DNA of 64,000 nt from VRUE01 sp963702705. Its GTDB lineage: Bacteria; Actinomycetota; Thermoleophilia; Solirubrobacterales; 70-9. The notes below the pieces were generated by a model. It was given only the letters and a program-made list of their open reading frames with translations. It did no database searches and was not told where the DNA came from. Numbering within the stretch: the stretch's first letter is position 1; each line of letters begins with the position of its first letter. Of this stretch, positions 44,453-52,505 are shown in pieces. The position numbers and the translations under genes are program-made. The stretch is from positions 930,001-994,000 of the forward strand of contig CAVPDR010000002.1 in the NCBI GenBank assembly GCA_963702705.1, given 5' to 3'.

Positions 44453-45666
44453 CGGTCCGGGTAGGGCGCCAGCAATACCCGCCGCTCGGGGATTCGAGAG
44501 CGCGGGTCGACGTCGATGACCTTGAGCAGGGCTTCCTCGCCCGCGGCCCCGCGGACCTCCCGCACCGCCGCCGCGAGCCGCGAGTGCGAAGACCCATTCC
44601 TCTCAAGGGCGAGTTCGAGCTGATCGGCCGCCAGCGGCCCCAGGGCAAGCGCCCGCAACCCCAGCGCCCTCGCCGGCTCGGGCAATGTCTGCAGCCGTGG
44701 GACCAGCAGCGAGCCGATCGTCGGGGCCGAGGCGGTCGGGCGGCCCAGGCCCTGCTCGACGCTCCAGCTGCCGCCGCTGTCGAGCACGGCGGAGAGGCGC
44801 AGGGCGAGCACGGTCCTTCCCTTGCGCTTCGGAGCGGCGAGGAGCCGGTCGACCAAGAGCTCCAGGGCATGGTCGAGCTGGGCTCCCGCGGTCCCTTCCG
44901 GCAACTCGATCTCCACGACCAGCTCCTCGCAGGGCTCGCGCGGGCGAAGCGGCTCGTCTTCCCCACGGGCAAGGCCCAAGGCCCGCAGGCCGAACGCCCC
45001 AAAGCGATCGGCGAGCTGATCGGGAGAGAGCGCGGCGAGTTTGCCGAGGGTGGTGAGCCCCAGCCGCCCCAGGGCGAGGATCAGCGCGCCCTCCTCGGCT
45101 TGCCCGCCGTCGAGTAGCCCGCGCATAGCTCCCACCGGGAACGGGGCGAGGAACTTGCGAAGCACCCTAGGGGGAACGATCGCCTCCTCGCCTTGGCTGG
45201 AGACGCCGCGGGGCAGGCGCGATCCTCGGCTCGCCGCGAGGAAAGCGGCGAAGCGGTTGGGGGCGGCTGCGATCCGCACCGGCACCTGCGCCGCTTCGCG
45301 GGCTGCGCTAAGCACGCCGGCCACCTCGCCGCCGTGGATTGCACGCAACCCCTCCACCGAGAAGAAGGCCTCCCCCGCTCGCTCTGACTCCACCGCCGCA
45401 CCGATGCCCTCAAGCCGACTGAGCAGCCCCTCCCAGTGCTCGGCGACCCGAACGGGATCGGCCCCGATCAGGCGCAGCGAGGGACAGCGGGCAAGCGCCT
45501 CTCCGAGGGGCATCCCGGGGTGCAAGCCAGCGGACTCGGCGCAGGGAGAGACTTCGCCTATGGCCTGGCGAGTGCCGGGCAGCGGAGCGAGCGCTACCGG
45601 CTCATCGAGGCAGCCAGAGCAGGCAACTCGAAGGGAAAAGCGGGGGATGAGGACGCAAGCAACGAT
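44449..45666 (-). CDS. imuB: ImuB-like Y-family polymerase homologue (start unresolved)
   Basis: ImuB links DnaE2 to the sliding clamp in lesion bypass. The frame is family-like from VACVLIPRFSLRVACSGCLDEPVALAPLPG (near 45660), through GEVSPCAESAGLHPGMPLGEALARCPSLRLI, RLEGIGAAVESERAGEAFFSVEGLRAIHGG and LGRLGLTTLGKLAALSPDQLADRFGAFG, to VLLAPYPDR. The usual Y-family catalytic acidic residues are not obvious, as expected for ImuB. In-frame canonical starts appear only late (TTG 45525), well inside the conserved domain. A GTG just after the -10 box is one base out of frame, which suggests a leaderless start with a single-base indel here. I extend the gene to about 45666 on protein similarity. Confidence 0.78.
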   Translation of the reverse strand: MVACVLIPRFSLRVACSGCLDEPVALAPLPGTRQAIGEVSPCAESAGLHPGMPLGEALARCPSLRLIGADPVRVAEHWEGLLSRLEGIGAAVESERAGEAFFSVEGLRAIHGGEVAGVLSAAREAAQVPVRIAAAPNRFAAFLAASRGSRLPRGVSSQGEEAIVPPRVLRKFLAPFPVGAMRGLLDGGQAEEGALILALGRLGLTTLGKLAALSPDQLADRFGAFGLRALGLARGEDEPLRPREPCEELVVEIELPEGTAGAQLDHALELLVDRLLAAPKRKGRTVLALRLSAVLDSGGSWSVEQGLGRPTASAPTIGSLLVPRLQTLPEPARALGLRALALGPLAADQLELALERNGSSHSRLAAAVREVRGAAGEEALLKVIDVDPRSRIPERRVLLAPYPDR

Positions 45667-45667
45667 A

Positions 45668-45706
45668 CGAACACCTGTTCGTATGAAAGCAGAGGCGTCA
45701 AGTCAA
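45668..45706 (-). promoter_or_regulatory. SOS box and promoter of the imuB-dnaE2 cassette
   Basis: On the minus strand CGAACAGGTGTTCG (45668-45681) matches the actinobacterial LexA box CGAAC-N4-GTTCG perfectly. It overlaps a -10-like TACGAA (45678-45683), which lies 17 bases from a -35 TTGACT (45701-45706). LexA binding would block this promoter, so the cassette should be induced by DNA damage. The start point predicted from the -10 box falls almost on the GTG, in keeping with a leaderless message. Confidence 0.82.
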
Positions 45707-45796
45707 CGGGGCAATCCTCAGAGAGTGTCCTTGCAGGCTCTGGGTCGCAAGGCCGTAGCCGCAAGCACTACCCGGCAGTAGCCTCCTCGGATCGCG

Positions 45797-46579
45797 ATGA
45801 AATGCATCTTTTGCCAGCAGGAGGGCAAGGCGTCCCGAGAGCATCTTTGGCCTCGGTGGGCGCAGGGCACCTTTAATGAAGAGGAGCGCAACCGGCCTGT
45901 ACGCCATTCCATCGAGCCGCACGACAGGCCGCCCAAGAGTTGGGATGCGCCACCCTTTTCGGCCACCCTCAAGGACGTTTGTCAGCAGTGCAACAACGGT
46001 TGGATGAGCCAGATCGAGACAGAGGCCAAGGTCTATGCCGAGCCGTTGATCGCCGGCGAAGAAGGGCTCTTGATTGACGTTGATGCGCAGTGGGCCATCT
46101 CGCGCTGGGCCTACCTCAAGGTCTTGCTATTTGAGCGAGTCGATAAGGGGCAGCGCCTACTCGCAGAGAATCGATATCGAGAGATGTACGAGTCGTCTCT
46201 TAGCGAGCCGACGCTACCGGCCAATATGAGCGTCTTCATAGCTGCACACGAAGGTCAGCGACACGGCCAGTACGCGCATCGTCTTCTCGCTGACGTTGAA
46301 AACCGAAAGCCCGAACTATTCATCGGAACGATCACTGTTCGACATTTGGTTGTCCAGGTGATCGAGGATGTCGCAGACGATGGGGAGGTCAAGACTTTCC
46401 AGCACGACAAGCGCGTCGCTGGTCACGAAGAGCGCATCTGGCCCTTCTGCCAGCCGTTCAAGTGGCCTCCCGGCCTGGCGCTGACCGATGCCGGACTTGA
46501 GATCTTTGGAGGCCCAAGCCTGGCGAAAAACCTGGGCGCAGGGCTTCCTAAGCAGGTTGCTCCGCTAAAGCGTCGCTAG
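45797..46579 (+). CDS. HNH-like zinc-binding protein
   Basis: The product has 260 residues. The N-terminus has MKCIFCQQEGKASREHLWPRWAQG and then LKDVCQQCNNGWMSQIE. This CxxC / EH-P / CxxCN pattern is that of HNH-type zinc-finger nucleases and their relatives. The rest (about 90-260) is an alpha/beta domain with no motif I recognise (WAISRWAYLKVLLFERVDKG). The final HNH histidine is not obvious, so activity is doubtful. It ends in a four-base convergent overlap with the next gene. A stand-alone defence or repair nuclease is possible. Confidence 0.55.
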   Translation: MKCIFCQQEGKASREHLWPRWAQGTFNEEERNRPVRHSIEPHDRPPKSWDAPPFSATLKDVCQQCNNGWMSQIETEAKVYAEPLIAGEEGLLIDVDAQWAISRWAYLKVLLFERVDKGQRLLAENRYREMYESSLSEPTLPANMSVFIAAHEGQRHGQYAHRLLADVENRKPELFIGTITVRHLVVQVIEDVADDGEVKTFQHDKRVAGHEERIWPFCQPFKWPPGLALTDAGLEIFGGPSLAKNLGAGLPKQVAPLKRR

Positions 46580-47151
46580 CGCCAGAGAACCGGACGATCC
46601 AAACCGTAGTAGCCGATAGGCCATCGGTCAATTTCTTTGAGATTTCCGTTCGCGTAGCGGAGCCAACTGCGGCCAGCTTGATCCTTAAAAGCGATCTCAA
46701 AACCGGAAACACGACCCATCCCTCCGAACCCCAGCCCAAAGTGAAGACGGGTCCGACCTGGCGGAATGACCAAGACCTCTTGCTGTTCTCGGGAAGAGAT
46801 TTCCTCAGGGATCTGCCGCCCCGTATGCGCACCGCTTCCTTCTATTGCTACTTGTGAGACAACAGCTTGGTAAACGGGCTGCTGCGAGTGGTTGGAGAGG
46901 ATCACAAGCGTCTGTCCAATCTCGCCCTCTCCCTCCCAGACGGCGATCTCTTCGGCCTGAGCCCGACGTTCTGCGCGCCGGGTTTCCTGTTCGGCGTCCT
47001 TGCGAGCGTTGCGCTCGTCTGCAATCTGCTGCCAACCGACGAAGCCGGCAACCAATGCCGCGAGCAGAACAAGCCACTCCCGAATCGTTCGCTGATGCCG
47101 ACGAAACCAAGAGGTCTCTTTCGGCTCTGGATCTTTGTCCTTGGAAGCCAC
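46576..47151 (-). CDS. Single-pass membrane protein of unknown function
   Basis: The product has 191 residues: a basic N-terminus, one helix (REWLVLLAALVAGFVGWQQIA, about 24-44), then a coiled-coil-like charged stretch (ERNARKDAEQETRRAERRAQAEEIAVWEGE). A beta-rich domain of about 110 residues follows (QTLVILSNHSQQPVYQAVVSQVAIEG, LVIPPGRTRLHFGLGFGGMG). Such membrane-anchored sandwiches are common but unnamed. The 250 bases upstream (47152-47403) hold nothing convincing. Confidence 0.55.
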   Translation of the reverse strand: MASKDKDPEPKETSWFRRHQRTIREWLVLLAALVAGFVGWQQIADERNARKDAEQETRRAERRAQAEEIAVWEGEGEIGQTLVILSNHSQQPVYQAVVSQVAIEGSGAHTGRQIPEEISSREQQEVLVIPPGRTRLHFGLGFGGMGRVSGFEIAFKDQAGRSWLRYANGNLKEIDRWPIGYYGLDRPVLWR

Positions 47152-47403
47152 CGGGCGACGATATGAACTGCTCCGGCTGTACCCAGCCCTTTGGAAAGAC
47201 GCACGCGGCCCTTCGCCCGAGCACCAGGGCTACGCGCCAAACTCCCTCCACTCGAAGGCAAGTTCGGCTAGGCCCAAGCCAATGGCGCCTCGAATTAGAG
47301 ACGTAACCGCGAGCGCAACCAAAACGCAACCATTTCCCGCTTCTGAGGCCCGCTGGTCCCGATTCCCGGAATGGAAAACCGCATCGGAGCAGGGATTCTC
47401 GAA

Positions 47404-47476
<73 letters not shown>

Positions 47477-47585
47477 GGGACGATGCGTCGGCTCGATCTT
47501 AGAGCTTGGCAGGAGCTTGCAGCGCCCGAGGCGGCGGGCCCTTGGGAGCCGCCGCCTCGGGCGTGTCAGACGATGTGGCTCGAGC

Positions 47586-48074
47586 TCAGCTGAACTTCGA
47601 GGGTTCGACCCGGCAGTATTTGAATTCGAAAGCCAGGACCTGGTTATTGGCCAGCTTGGCGGTGTTCTGCAGGCGGATCTGCATCATCGTGGCGCCGTTC
47701 TTGTCGCCGGCCTTGAGCTTCTTGGCGATCTGGCGAAAGAAACCTTCCTCTTCTTCGATGTACTTCAGCCACTTGGCGAGCTTGGGCTGGTCCGCGGTCG
47801 GCTGGGGAACGGCCTTGAGCTGCGGGATCGCCTTCTTGAGCGCATCGGCCGCCTTCGAGAACTGGGTCGCCGCCAGTTTGAGCTTGCCGGCCTTGACGTT
47901 CGCCCGAACGTTCTTGAGGATCCGTTCGTTGGCCTGCACGTTGGTCTTGCAGATCGGTTCGACGGCTTCCTTGTAGCTTTCGCGCGTGACTTCGGTCGCC
48001 TGCGCAAACGGCGCCGCGAGCAGTGCAAAGACCAGTACGAACGCGCCCAGCGCGCAAAAGCTTCTCTTCCCCAC
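47586..48074 (-). CDS. Small exported helical protein, paralogue of the protein at 32962-33456
   Basis: The product is about 162 residues from GTG at 48074, chosen because AAGGGAGG sits six bases before it and a signal peptide follows at once (ALGAFVLVFALLAAPFAQA). The mature part is helical, with YKEAVEPICKTNVQANERILKNVRANV, AATQFSKAADALKKAIPQLKAVPQPTADQPKLAKWLKYIEEEEGFF and a closing FEFKYCRVEPSKF. The same cysteine spacing and PTADxxKLxKW core occur in the MmpL-operon protein. Function unknown; probably a cell-surface or periplasm-like helical bundle. Confidence 0.75.
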   Translation of the reverse strand: MGKRSFCALGAFVLVFALLAAPFAQATEVTRESYKEAVEPICKTNVQANERILKNVRANVKAGKLKLAATQFSKAADALKKAIPQLKAVPQPTADQPKLAKWLKYIEEEEGFFRQIAKKLKAGDKNGATMMQIRLQNTAKLANNQVLAFEFKYCRVEPSKFS

Positions 48075-48201
48075 CGGATACCTCCCTTTCGTTCCCATTC
48101 TTCCCAAGGATGTCATCTTCCCAAACACACCCGGGTGCCTGAAGGCTCGGCAGCTTACGGCCCCTCGAGGCGATGCGCGAGCGGCCGCAATGCCGACTTA
48201 A

Positions 48202-48261
48202 CGGAGGGGGTGGGATTCGAACCCACGAGCGCCTTGCGACGCCAACAGTCTTCGAGACTGC
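48202..48261 (-). other. Truncated tRNA-Ser (CGA), 3' half only
   Basis: Sixty bases match the 3' part of the intact tRNA-Ser at 50246-50332 with one mismatch. They cover the anticodon arm (CAGTCTCGAAGACTG), variable arm, T-arm and acceptor tail up to CCCCCTCCG. The 5' half is absent, and unrelated sequence begins directly upstream. Its orientation is the same as the intact gene 2 kb to the right. That is what a displaced attachment-site copy looks like after integration at the 3' end of tRNA-Ser. Confidence 0.75.
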
Positions 48262-48349
48262 GCGGCACTGCTAACGACGCCCAGGGGCGAGCGAAAGCGA
48301 AATGTTTGGTCTGCGCTCGAACCGCCGGTGGCGTGGGCATGATTGAGGC

Positions 48350-48610
48350 ATGCCGACAATCAGCCGCTTCTTTGGGATCGCCATCGTCATGTTCTTCGAC
48401 GATCACGGCTTCCCGCACTTCCATGCTCGCCACGCGGAAGGAGAGGCCAAGGTCCGAATCGACAACCTGGAGCTCGTGGACAGCAACCTCGGTCGCCGAC
48501 AGCTGCGATTCGTCCTTGCGTGGGCAGAGCTTCATCAGGAGGAGTTGGAAGAGAACTGGCGCCGAGCACGGGCTGGTGAGACACTTCTGGATATTGAGCC
48601 TTTGAAATGA
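48350..48610 (+). CDS. DUF4160 protein (putative toxin-antitoxin partner)
   Basis: The product has 86 residues: MPTISRFFGIAIVMFFDDHGFPHFHARHAEGEAKV, then RQLRFVLAWAELHQEELEENWRRARAGETLLDIEPL. This is the DUF4160 pattern with its HFHARH core, which could bind a metal or nucleic acid. It overlaps the DUF2442 gene by four bases (ATGA), the usual order for this pair. DUF4160/DUF2442 pairs are predicted toxin-antitoxin modules. This one lies between the truncated tRNA-Ser and an IS. Confidence 0.82.
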   Translation: MPTISRFFGIAIVMFFDDHGFPHFHARHAEGEAKVRIDNLELVDSNLGRRQLRFVLAWAELHQEELEENWRRARAGETLLDIEPLK

Positions 48611-48885
48611 ACGGCCTAACCCCTGATATCACCGCCGCAAAGGTCGTCCGCCACGGCGTCCTTCGGCTGACCTTCGCCGACGGCTTGAGCGGCGAGGTCG
48701 ACGTGCTCGACCGTATGCACGGCCCCGTCTTCAAAGACGCCCGCACCTCTGACGGCTTTTCCAAAGTCGAGGTCGACGCCGAGACGGGAACCATTGTCTG
48801 GCCCGGGGGTTCCGACCTTGCCCCGGACACGCTCTACGAGCGCGTCAGATCCGGCGCTTGGCCAGATTCTCGCGCTGTGGCCTAG
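48607..48885 (+). CDS. DUF2442 protein (putative toxin-antitoxin partner)
   Basis: The product has 92 residues: ITAAKVVRHGVLRLTFADGLSGEVDVLDRMHGPVFKDART, then FSKVEVDAETGTIVWPGGSDLAPDTLYERV. The DG-TIVWPGG-DLAPDTLY ending is characteristic of DUF2442. It is translationally coupled to the DUF4160 gene. Which of the two would be the toxin is not settled. Confidence 0.82.
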   Translation: MNGLTPDITAAKVVRHGVLRLTFADGLSGEVDVLDRMHGPVFKDARTSDGFSKVEVDAETGTIVWPGGSDLAPDTLYERVRSGAWPDSRAVA

Positions 48886-48945
48886 TGCCGGTTTTGCCAC
48901 GCTCGAGAACCCGAGGCCAAAAGCCGTGCGCGACAAACGACTCTA

Positions 48946-48962
48946 AAAAGCGGAGGGGGTGG
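48946..48962. repeat. Direct repeat (target duplication) left of IS481 copy 1
   Basis: This 17-bp copy of the tRNA-Ser(CGA) tail plus flanking AAAA (AAAAGCGGAGGGGGTGG) is identical to 50241-50257 on the other side of the element. It is longer than most IS481 target duplications. Confidence 0.8.
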
Positions 48963-50240
48963 TGTCCGGTTTCAGTAGATAGGCGACACCTGTGTCGAGA
49001 CATAGGAGACACCCAACGAAGGGAGATCTCCTGTGGCAAAGGCGCGGTACCTGGTCGAGGCGCATCTGTTGGAGGGCCGCTCGGTCTCGGAGCTGGCGAA
49101 GGCCCACGGCGTTCATCGCAGTTGGATCTACAAGCTCTTAGCTCGGTATCGAGAAGGCGGCTATGAGGCCCTGGAGCCACGCTCCAGGGCACCGCGGAGG
49201 AGTCCCAACGCGACGCCCGAGGAGTTAGTGCGGGAAGTCGTGTCCCTGCGAGAGCAGCTGCTCTCGCAGGGACACGACTGCGGCGCGCAGACGATCGCCC
49301 ACCACCTCGCCCGCAAGGAGACCGAGCGCGTTCCCTCGGTCTCGACGATCTGGCGGATCTTGCGCCGCGAGGGCCTGGTGGTCCTCCAGCCCCAAAAGCG
49401 CCCGCGCTGCTCGCTTATCCGCTTTGAAGCCGAGCTGCCCAATGAGATGTGGCAGGCCGACATCACCCACTGGCGGCTGGCAGATGGACGCGACATGGAG
49501 ATCCTCAACATGATCGACGACCACTCGCGCTTGTTTTTGGCCTCCCGTGCCTTCCCCACCACCAAGGCCGCCGACGTGGTCGACGTCTTTCGCTTTGCGA
49601 TTGACCTTCACGGGGCACCAGCGTCCTTGCTTTGCGACAACGGCGCCGTCTTCACCGCCACTCCGCGCGGGGGCAAGGTGCTCTTGCAAGTCGAGATGGA
49701 GCGCCTGGGGATCACCGCCAAGAACTCGCGGCCCTACCACCCCCAGACCTGCGGCAAGGTCGAGCGCCTGCACCAGACGCTGAAGCGCTACCTGGCAAGG
49801 CAGGCCCCAGCCGAGACGCTTGCCGATCTGCAAGGGCAGCTCGATGCCTTCGTGCACTACTACAACACGATCAGGCCCCACCGGGCCTTAGGAGGGCGCA
49901 CGCCACTGCAGGCCTACAGCGCCCGGATCAAAGCCCGGCCGGTCGAGGGGCCTGAGCCCGAGACTCACTTCCGCATTCGCCACGACAAGGTCGACACGGC
50001 CGGAACGGTCACCCTGCGCCACGACTCAAAGCTCCACCACATCGGCCTGGGCAGGGCCCACAAAGGAAAGCCGGTCAAGCTCCTCATCGCCGACCGAGAC
50101 ATCCGGATCCTCGATCCCGAGACGGGTGAGCTGATCCGCCGCCTGACCCTCGATCCGAGTCGGGACTACCAGCCGATTGGAGGGAGCTGAGGTGTCTACG
50201 ATGTCCCGCGACATCTGTCTCCGATGTCGCGACACATCAC
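48963..50240 (+). mobile_element. IS481-family element, copy 1, at the 3' end of tRNA-Ser(CGA)
   Basis: A 1278-bp element with one transposase gene. It is flanked by the 17-bp direct repeat AAAAGCGGAGGGGGTGG (48946-48962 and 50241-50257), whose right copy is the 3' tail of the intact tRNA-Ser(CGA). Sub-terminal inverted repeats of 21 bases lie at 48991-49011 and 50216-50236 (two mismatches), and extra GACAC/GTGTC motifs crowd both ends. The element is identical in length to copy 2 at 52506-53783, which lies in the opposite orientation. Confidence 0.85.
49033..50190 (+). CDS. IS481-family transposase, copy 1
   Basis: The product has 385 residues. An N-terminal helix-turn-helix (ARYLVEAHLLEGRSVSELAKAHGVHRSWIYKLLARYREGG) and a second HTH (VSTIWRILRREGLV) precede the DDE integrase core. 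Its first Asp is in MWQADITHW, the second in LLCDNGAVF and the Glu in GKVERLHQTLKRYL. A C-terminal beta-rich tail follows. The frame is intact, so the element may be active. The codons around 49237-49278 form a perfect 42-base palindrome. Identical to the protein at 52556-53713. Confidence 0.93.
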   Translation: MAKARYLVEAHLLEGRSVSELAKAHGVHRSWIYKLLARYREGGYEALEPRSRAPRRSPNATPEELVREVVSLREQLLSQGHDCGAQTIAHHLARKETERVPSVSTIWRILRREGLVVLQPQKRPRCSLIRFEAELPNEMWQADITHWRLADGRDMEILNMIDDHSRLFLASRAFPTTKAADVVDVFRFAIDLHGAPASLLCDNGAVFTATPRGGKVLLQVEMERLGITAKNSRPYHPQTCGKVERLHQTLKRYLARQAPAETLADLQGQLDAFVHYYNTIRPHRALGGRTPLQAYSARIKARPVEGPEPETHFRIRHDKVDTAGTVTLRHDSKLHHIGLGRAHKGKPVKLLIADRDIRILDPETGELIRRLTLDPSRDYQPIGGS

Positions 50241-50245
50241 AAAAG

Positions 50246-50332
50246 CGGAGGGGGTGGGATTCGAACCCACGAGCGCCTTGCGACGCCAACAGTTTTCGAG
50301 ACTGCCCCGTTCAACCACTCCGGCACCCCTCC
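50246..50332 (-). tRNA. tRNA-Ser (anticodon CGA)
   Basis: An 87-nt class II tRNA on the minus strand. The acceptor GGAGGGG pairs with CCCCTCC and is followed by G73. The anticodon arm CAGT-CTCGAAA-ACTG gives CGA, a long variable arm (TTGGCGTCGCAAGGCGC) follows, and the T-arm is GTGGGTTCGAATCCCAC. Its 3' tail overlaps the right target repeat of IS481 copy 1, so the insertion left the tRNA intact. Confidence 0.95.
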
Positions 50333-50433
50333 GGGACTCAGTCAGCGCCTGATTTTACGGCTGGCCGGGGCTGGCGCGCCGCGGCCGGCCTGTCGAGGTT
50401 CAAGAACCCGCCCGTCTTCGCCGATGCAACGGC

Positions 50434-52371
50434 ATGCAAGCGAGCGAGCAGACAACGCTCGGGCGGTTCTTCGACCGCCATCCCTTTTTGCTGCGATCGC
50501 TGGCGATCGGGGCCCTGCTCTGGGGCGTCGGCTACCTGACCTGGCGCATCGGCTGGAGCGGTCAGGGGGCCAGCCCGGTCGCCTTCGCGATGCTGCTGGT
50601 GACGGAGATCTACGGCCTCTGGGCGCTGGGGACGTTGGCCTGGTTCTCCTGGTCGCGGCCGCCGGCGAAGCGACCTCCCGCCACGTCGGGGCGCTCGGTC
50701 GACGTCTACGTCTGCACCTACGACGAGCCGCAGGAGGTCGTGGCGGCGACGCTTGCCGGCTGTCGGGCCCTGACCTACCCACACACGACCTACCTGCTCG
50801 ACGACGGGCGGCGACCGGAGATGGAGGAGCTGGCGAGGCTGGCGGACGCTCGCTACCTGACCCGGGCCGACAACTCTCATGCCAAGGCAGGAAACATCAA
50901 CGCGGCACTGCAGCGCACCGAGGGCGAGCTGGTGCTGATGCTCGACGCCGACCACGTACCGATGCCCGACGCGCTCGACGCGATGGTCGGCTACTTCGAC
51001 GACGAGCGCATGTGCCTGGTCCAGAGCCCGCACGACTTCTTCAACCACGACTCGGTCCAGCACTACGTCGTCGGCCGCCACGAGCAGTCGCTCTTCTACC
51101 GCGTCGTCTGTCCCGGCAAGGACCGCCACGGCGCCGCCTACTGGTGTGGCTCGGCGGCGCTGATCCGGCGCGAGGCGCTGCTCGAGATCGGCGGCGTCGC
51201 CACCGAGACGATCGCCGAGGACTTCCACACGACGATCCGCATGCTGCGCCACGGCTGGCGCAGCCGCTACCACGACGAGGTCCTGGTCCAGGGCCTGGCC
51301 CCGCACGACCTCGACAGCTACCTGCTGCAGCGTGACCGCTGGGCGCGCGGCAACCTGGCCGTCTTCACCCTGCCCGAGTCCCCCCTGCGCGCCCGCGAGC
51401 TGCAGCCGCTGCAGCGCCTCTCCTACTTCGCCAGCCTCGCCGCCTACCTGGCACCGCCGATGCGGCTGTTGCTGTTGGCGACGCTGGGCCTGGTGCTGTG
51501 GACCGGCGAGCTGCCGATGAAGATCAGCGTCATGGCGCTGGCGGCGCTCTGGCTCCCCTCGGTGACGCTGAACCTGAGCGCGGGCGCCGCGCTCGCCCGC
51601 GGCTACATGAAGATCGGCGAGACCGCCCACTACGAGCTGCTGACGATGGAGATCTACACGCGGGCCCTGCGCTGCGCCTTCCGCCCCGGCCACACCGCCT
51701 TCAAGGTGACGCCGAAGCAGGGCACCGGCGGCGGCGGGCTCGAGGCGGTGCGCAAGCTGCAGCTGGTGCTGCTCTGCGCGGTGGTACTCGGGGCGGGGAC
51801 GGTGCTGCGCCTGCTCGACCTCGCCGGCGTCGGGCCGCTGCCCGACCTGCCCGGCATCGCCGCAGTGATCGTGCCGCTGCTCGGTCTGGTCGAGTTGCGG
51901 CGGATCGGCCGCACCCTGCTCGCAGTCGGCAAACGCCAGCAGCGCCGGCTGATCTACCGCTTCGAGGGCGACGCCCCGGCCCAGTGCTTCTCCGAGGACG
52001 GCCATGTCGCCGGCCGCCTGATCGACGCCAGCGCCGCCGGCGTCGGGCTGGTCCTGGAGGCGCCCCTGGCGGTGGGCGACAAGCCCGCGGTCCTGCTCCA
52101 GCTCGAGGACGCCGCGGGGTCCCCGCACGAGGTCGCCGCTCAGGTCGAGGTGCGCTCCTGCCGCGAGGTGGACGGACACCACCTCGTCGGCGCCACGATC
52201 ACCGAGATCGACCCCGCCTCCCGCATGCGGCTGATGGAGTGGTGCTACGTCGTCTGCAGCCACGAGCGCTTGCGCGGCCGGCGGCCGGCGGCGCCGATGC
52301 GCGAACGCGAGGCGATCGTGCTGCCGCTGCCGGCGCCCGCGCCCGCTGCCCCTCAGGCCGCGGTCGCATAG
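50434..52371 (+). CDS. Cellulose-synthase-like family 2 glycosyltransferase with PilZ domain
   Basis: The product has 645 residues. Two N-terminal helices are followed by the GT2 domain: VDVYVCTYDEPQEVV, MLDADHVPMPD (DxD), TIAEDFHTTIRM (catalytic ED) and LLQRDRWARG (QxxRW). This is the full processive cellulose-synthase motif set. Further helices form the channel (about 310-380 and 440-495). The C-terminal ~110 residues are a PilZ domain with RLIYR and DASAAGVG, the c-di-GMP-binding RxxxR and DxSxxG motifs. The enzyme should polymerise a beta-linked glycan across the membrane under c-di-GMP control. No BcsB-like partner is adjacent. It lies alone between two tRNA-Ser/IS481 sites. Confidence 0.9.
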   Translation: MQASEQTTLGRFFDRHPFLLRSLAIGALLWGVGYLTWRIGWSGQGASPVAFAMLLVTEIYGLWALGTLAWFSWSRPPAKRPPATSGRSVDVYVCTYDEPQEVVAATLAGCRALTYPHTTYLLDDGRRPEMEELARLADARYLTRADNSHAKAGNINAALQRTEGELVLMLDADHVPMPDALDAMVGYFDDERMCLVQSPHDFFNHDSVQHYVVGRHEQSLFYRVVCPGKDRHGAAYWCGSAALIRREALLEIGGVATETIAEDFHTTIRMLRHGWRSRYHDEVLVQGLAPHDLDSYLLQRDRWARGNLAVFTLPESPLRARELQPLQRLSYFASLAAYLAPPMRLLLLATLGLVLWTGELPMKISVMALAALWLPSVTLNLSAGAALARGYMKIGETAHYELLTMEIYTRALRCAFRPGHTAFKVTPKQGTGGGGLEAVRKLQLVLLCAVVLGAGTVLRLLDLAGVGPLPDLPGIAAVIVPLLGLVELRRIGRTLLAVGKRQQRRLIYRFEGDAPAQCFSEDGHVAGRLIDASAAGVGLVLEAPLAVGDKPAVLLQLEDAAGSPHEVAAQVEVRSCREVDGHHLVGATITEIDPASRMRLMEWCYVVCSHERLRGRRPAAPMREREAIVLPLPAPAPAAPQAAVA

Positions 52372-52411
52372 GCGCTCGGAGCGGATGAAGCAATACCCTT
52401 GCTGGACCCAC

Positions 52412-52501
52412 GGAGAGGTGTCCGAGCGGCTTAAGGAGCGCGACTGGAAATCGCGTGGGCGGGGTTAACCCGCCTCGTGGGTTCGAATCCCACCCTCTCC
52501 G
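52412..52501 (+). tRNA. tRNA-Ser (anticodon GGA)
   Basis: A 90-nt class II tRNA. The acceptor GGAGAGG pairs with CCTCTCC and is followed by G73. The anticodon arm CGCGA-CTGGAAA-TCGCG gives GGA. The variable arm GGGCGGGGTTAACCCGCC and T-arm CGTGGGTTCGAATCCCACC follow. IS481 copy 2 begins five bases after the 3' end. Confidence 0.95.
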
Positions 52502-52505
52502 CTTT

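Noticed and set aside
50338..52263. Minus-strand open frame of 641 residues
   Set aside because: It is antisense to the glycosyltransferase with full D, DxD, ED, QxxRW and PilZ motifs. The reverse product is a Q/R/H-rich shadow.
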